From NCBI GenBank assembly GCA_030704615.1, contig CM060732.1, positions 32,099,053-32,159,052 on the forward strand: a DNA stretch of 60,000 bases, given 5' to 3'. Under the pieces are notes generated by a model that worked only from the letters and a program-made list of their open reading frames with translations, did no database searches and was not told the origin of the DNA. Origin of the DNA: Takakia lepidozioides. Taxonomy: Eukaryota > Streptophyta > Takakiopsida > Takakiales > Takakiaceae. Both the position numbers and the translations under genes were made by a program. Positions within the stretch are counted from its first letter, which is position 1. The number at the start of each line of letters is the position of its first letter. This document shows, one piece after another, positions 59,741 through 60,000 of the stretch.

Positions 59741-59776
59741 AAAACACCCCCCCCCCCCCCCCCATTTGCTGTAGTG
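59741..59776. repeat. C run and CACTA terminus
   Basis: A run of about 18 C is followed by ATTTGCTGTAGTG, whose reverse complement CACTACAGCAAAT is a classic CACTA-type end. The next bases AGG could be the 3-bp target duplication, and AGG also precedes 42591, but the left terminus is not preserved. Confidence 0.7.
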
Positions 59777-60000
59777 AGGGTTAAACCCGGGGCGGGGGTT
59801 ACAGGGGAATTGGCGGACTCTTGGAAGCGGCGGACTGGTGTCGCAGAATGACGACGCGCCGGGGGCGACGATGCCGATGGGATGAGAGCGGGGGTGGGGA
59901 AGGATTGACCGAGCCCAGCCGGCTGCCTTTCGATGGCTGCCGGAGGCGGAGAACCGGCAGTACGGGTGTCAGGGGTGGACCGACCTGACGCGCTCGCATT
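59777..60000 (-). repeat. Right terminal inverted repeat of the outer element
   Basis: This is the reverse complement of 7896-8140 with substitutions, ending in GCGCTCGCATT at the last base of the window. It was separated from its own subterminal array (41896-42590) by the CACTA composite. Confidence 0.8.

Larger units (their letters stand above)
42591..59776. mobile_element. CACTA-type composite inserted in the outer element
   Basis: The right end is CATTTGCTGTAGTG at about 59763-59776, the inverted CACTACAGCAAATG terminus typical of CACTA elements, followed directly by the outer element's terminal repeat. GCGAC-type subterminal repeats occur at 42591-42745, 52630-52880 and 59185-59720. The sequence beside the second set (GGCCTTTCTGGATTTAGGGTTTAGGGCC) reappears inverted at 59178-59215, so 52.6-59.8 kb looks like one element. 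A TNP2-type transposase (plus) and a minus-strand transposon-type gene are present. No clear CACTA terminus exists at 42591, so the left boundary may be truncated, or two elements may be joined. Confidence 0.65.
7896..60000. mobile_element. Outer Mutator-like element with Ulp1 cargo (nested inserts included)
   Basis: The sequence from 7896 (AATGCGAGCGC...) reappears as its reverse complement ending at base 60000 (...GCGCTCGCATT). The two arms stay alignable for about 220 bp and face inward, so they look like terminal inverted repeats. Just inside each arm lie arrays of the same GTAACCC/AGGGTTACA family in inverted orientation (8100-9200 and 41896-42590). Between the ends are a MULE-type transposase gene and a Ulp1-type protease gene, a cargo known from plant Ulp1-carrying MULEs (Kaonashi type). 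Subtracting the 21.3-kb insert at 16016-37364 and the 17.2-kb insert at 42591-59776 leaves roughly 13.6 kb. The window stops at the right end, so the outer target duplication cannot be checked. The alternative is two unrelated inverted copies of one end. Confidence 0.72.

Noticed and set aside
7896-60000. A giant virus or phage-derived integrated segment carrying the ParB-methylase genes
   Set aside because: No capsid, packaging ATPase or viral polymerase motif is visible. Introns are frequent, and the ends and duplications are transposon-like. An ancient viral source for the fusion gene itself cannot be excluded.

Overview
This is intron-rich eukaryotic DNA dominated by nested transposable elements. 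Plant-type CACTA (TNP2/DUF4218) and Mutator-like (DDE plus SWIM) transposases with a Ulp1-type protease point to the green lineage. A streptophyte alga or early-diverging plant is my guess, from TE families only. I see no rRNA, tRNA, CRISPR array or organellar gene.

Layout. (1) 1-7895: AT-rich flanking DNA with a few exon-like pieces of unknown function and a 741-bp non-autonomous Mutator-like element (814-1554) with an exact 9-bp target duplication. (2) 7896-60000: an outer Mutator-like element (MULE). Inverted ends lie at 7896 and at the last base of the window, and AGGGTTACA-type arrays lie just inside them. It carries a MULE transposase on the plus strand (9408-12834) and a Ulp1/C48 protease gene on the minus strand, whose 5' half (40596-37374) and 3' half (16006-14035) are now about 21 kb apart. 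(3) 16016-37364: a 21.3-kb insertion that splits this gene, with a perfect 9-bp duplication, TTCACGGGC. Removing it rejoins the reading frame. (4) About 16947-30562: a second, related element nested inside the first, with the same kind of terminal motif (GCTATTCC-R-TGAGC). (5) 42591-59776: a CACTA composite lodged in the outer element's right arm. It holds a TNP2 transposase, a SET-domain gene, a minus-strand transposon-type gene, another small element and LINE remnants.

The most interesting system is in layers 3 and 4. Each of the two nested elements retains the end of a SWIM-finger transposase on its left (minus strand). Each has, on its right (plus strand), a long multi-exon gene that fuses a ParB/sulfiredoxin-type domain (WDGNHR motif) to a beta-class DNA methyltransferase-like domain, with the catalytic DPPY replaced by DIPD in both copies. 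I interpret this as a family of large Mutator-like transposons that encodes a ParB-methyltransferase-like protein.

Each layer also has its own private repeat. These are AGGGTTACA/GTAACCC in the outer MULE, a 35-bp palindrome in the middle element, TTTCGGCGCCGAAA in the inner element, and GCGACGGCC-type repeats plus long C/G runs in the CACTA composite. Palindromes near a ParB-like gene invite the untested idea that they are binding sites. Nearly every coding copy here carries frameshifts or stops, so these are mostly dead copies of a family whose intact members should lie elsewhere in the genome.
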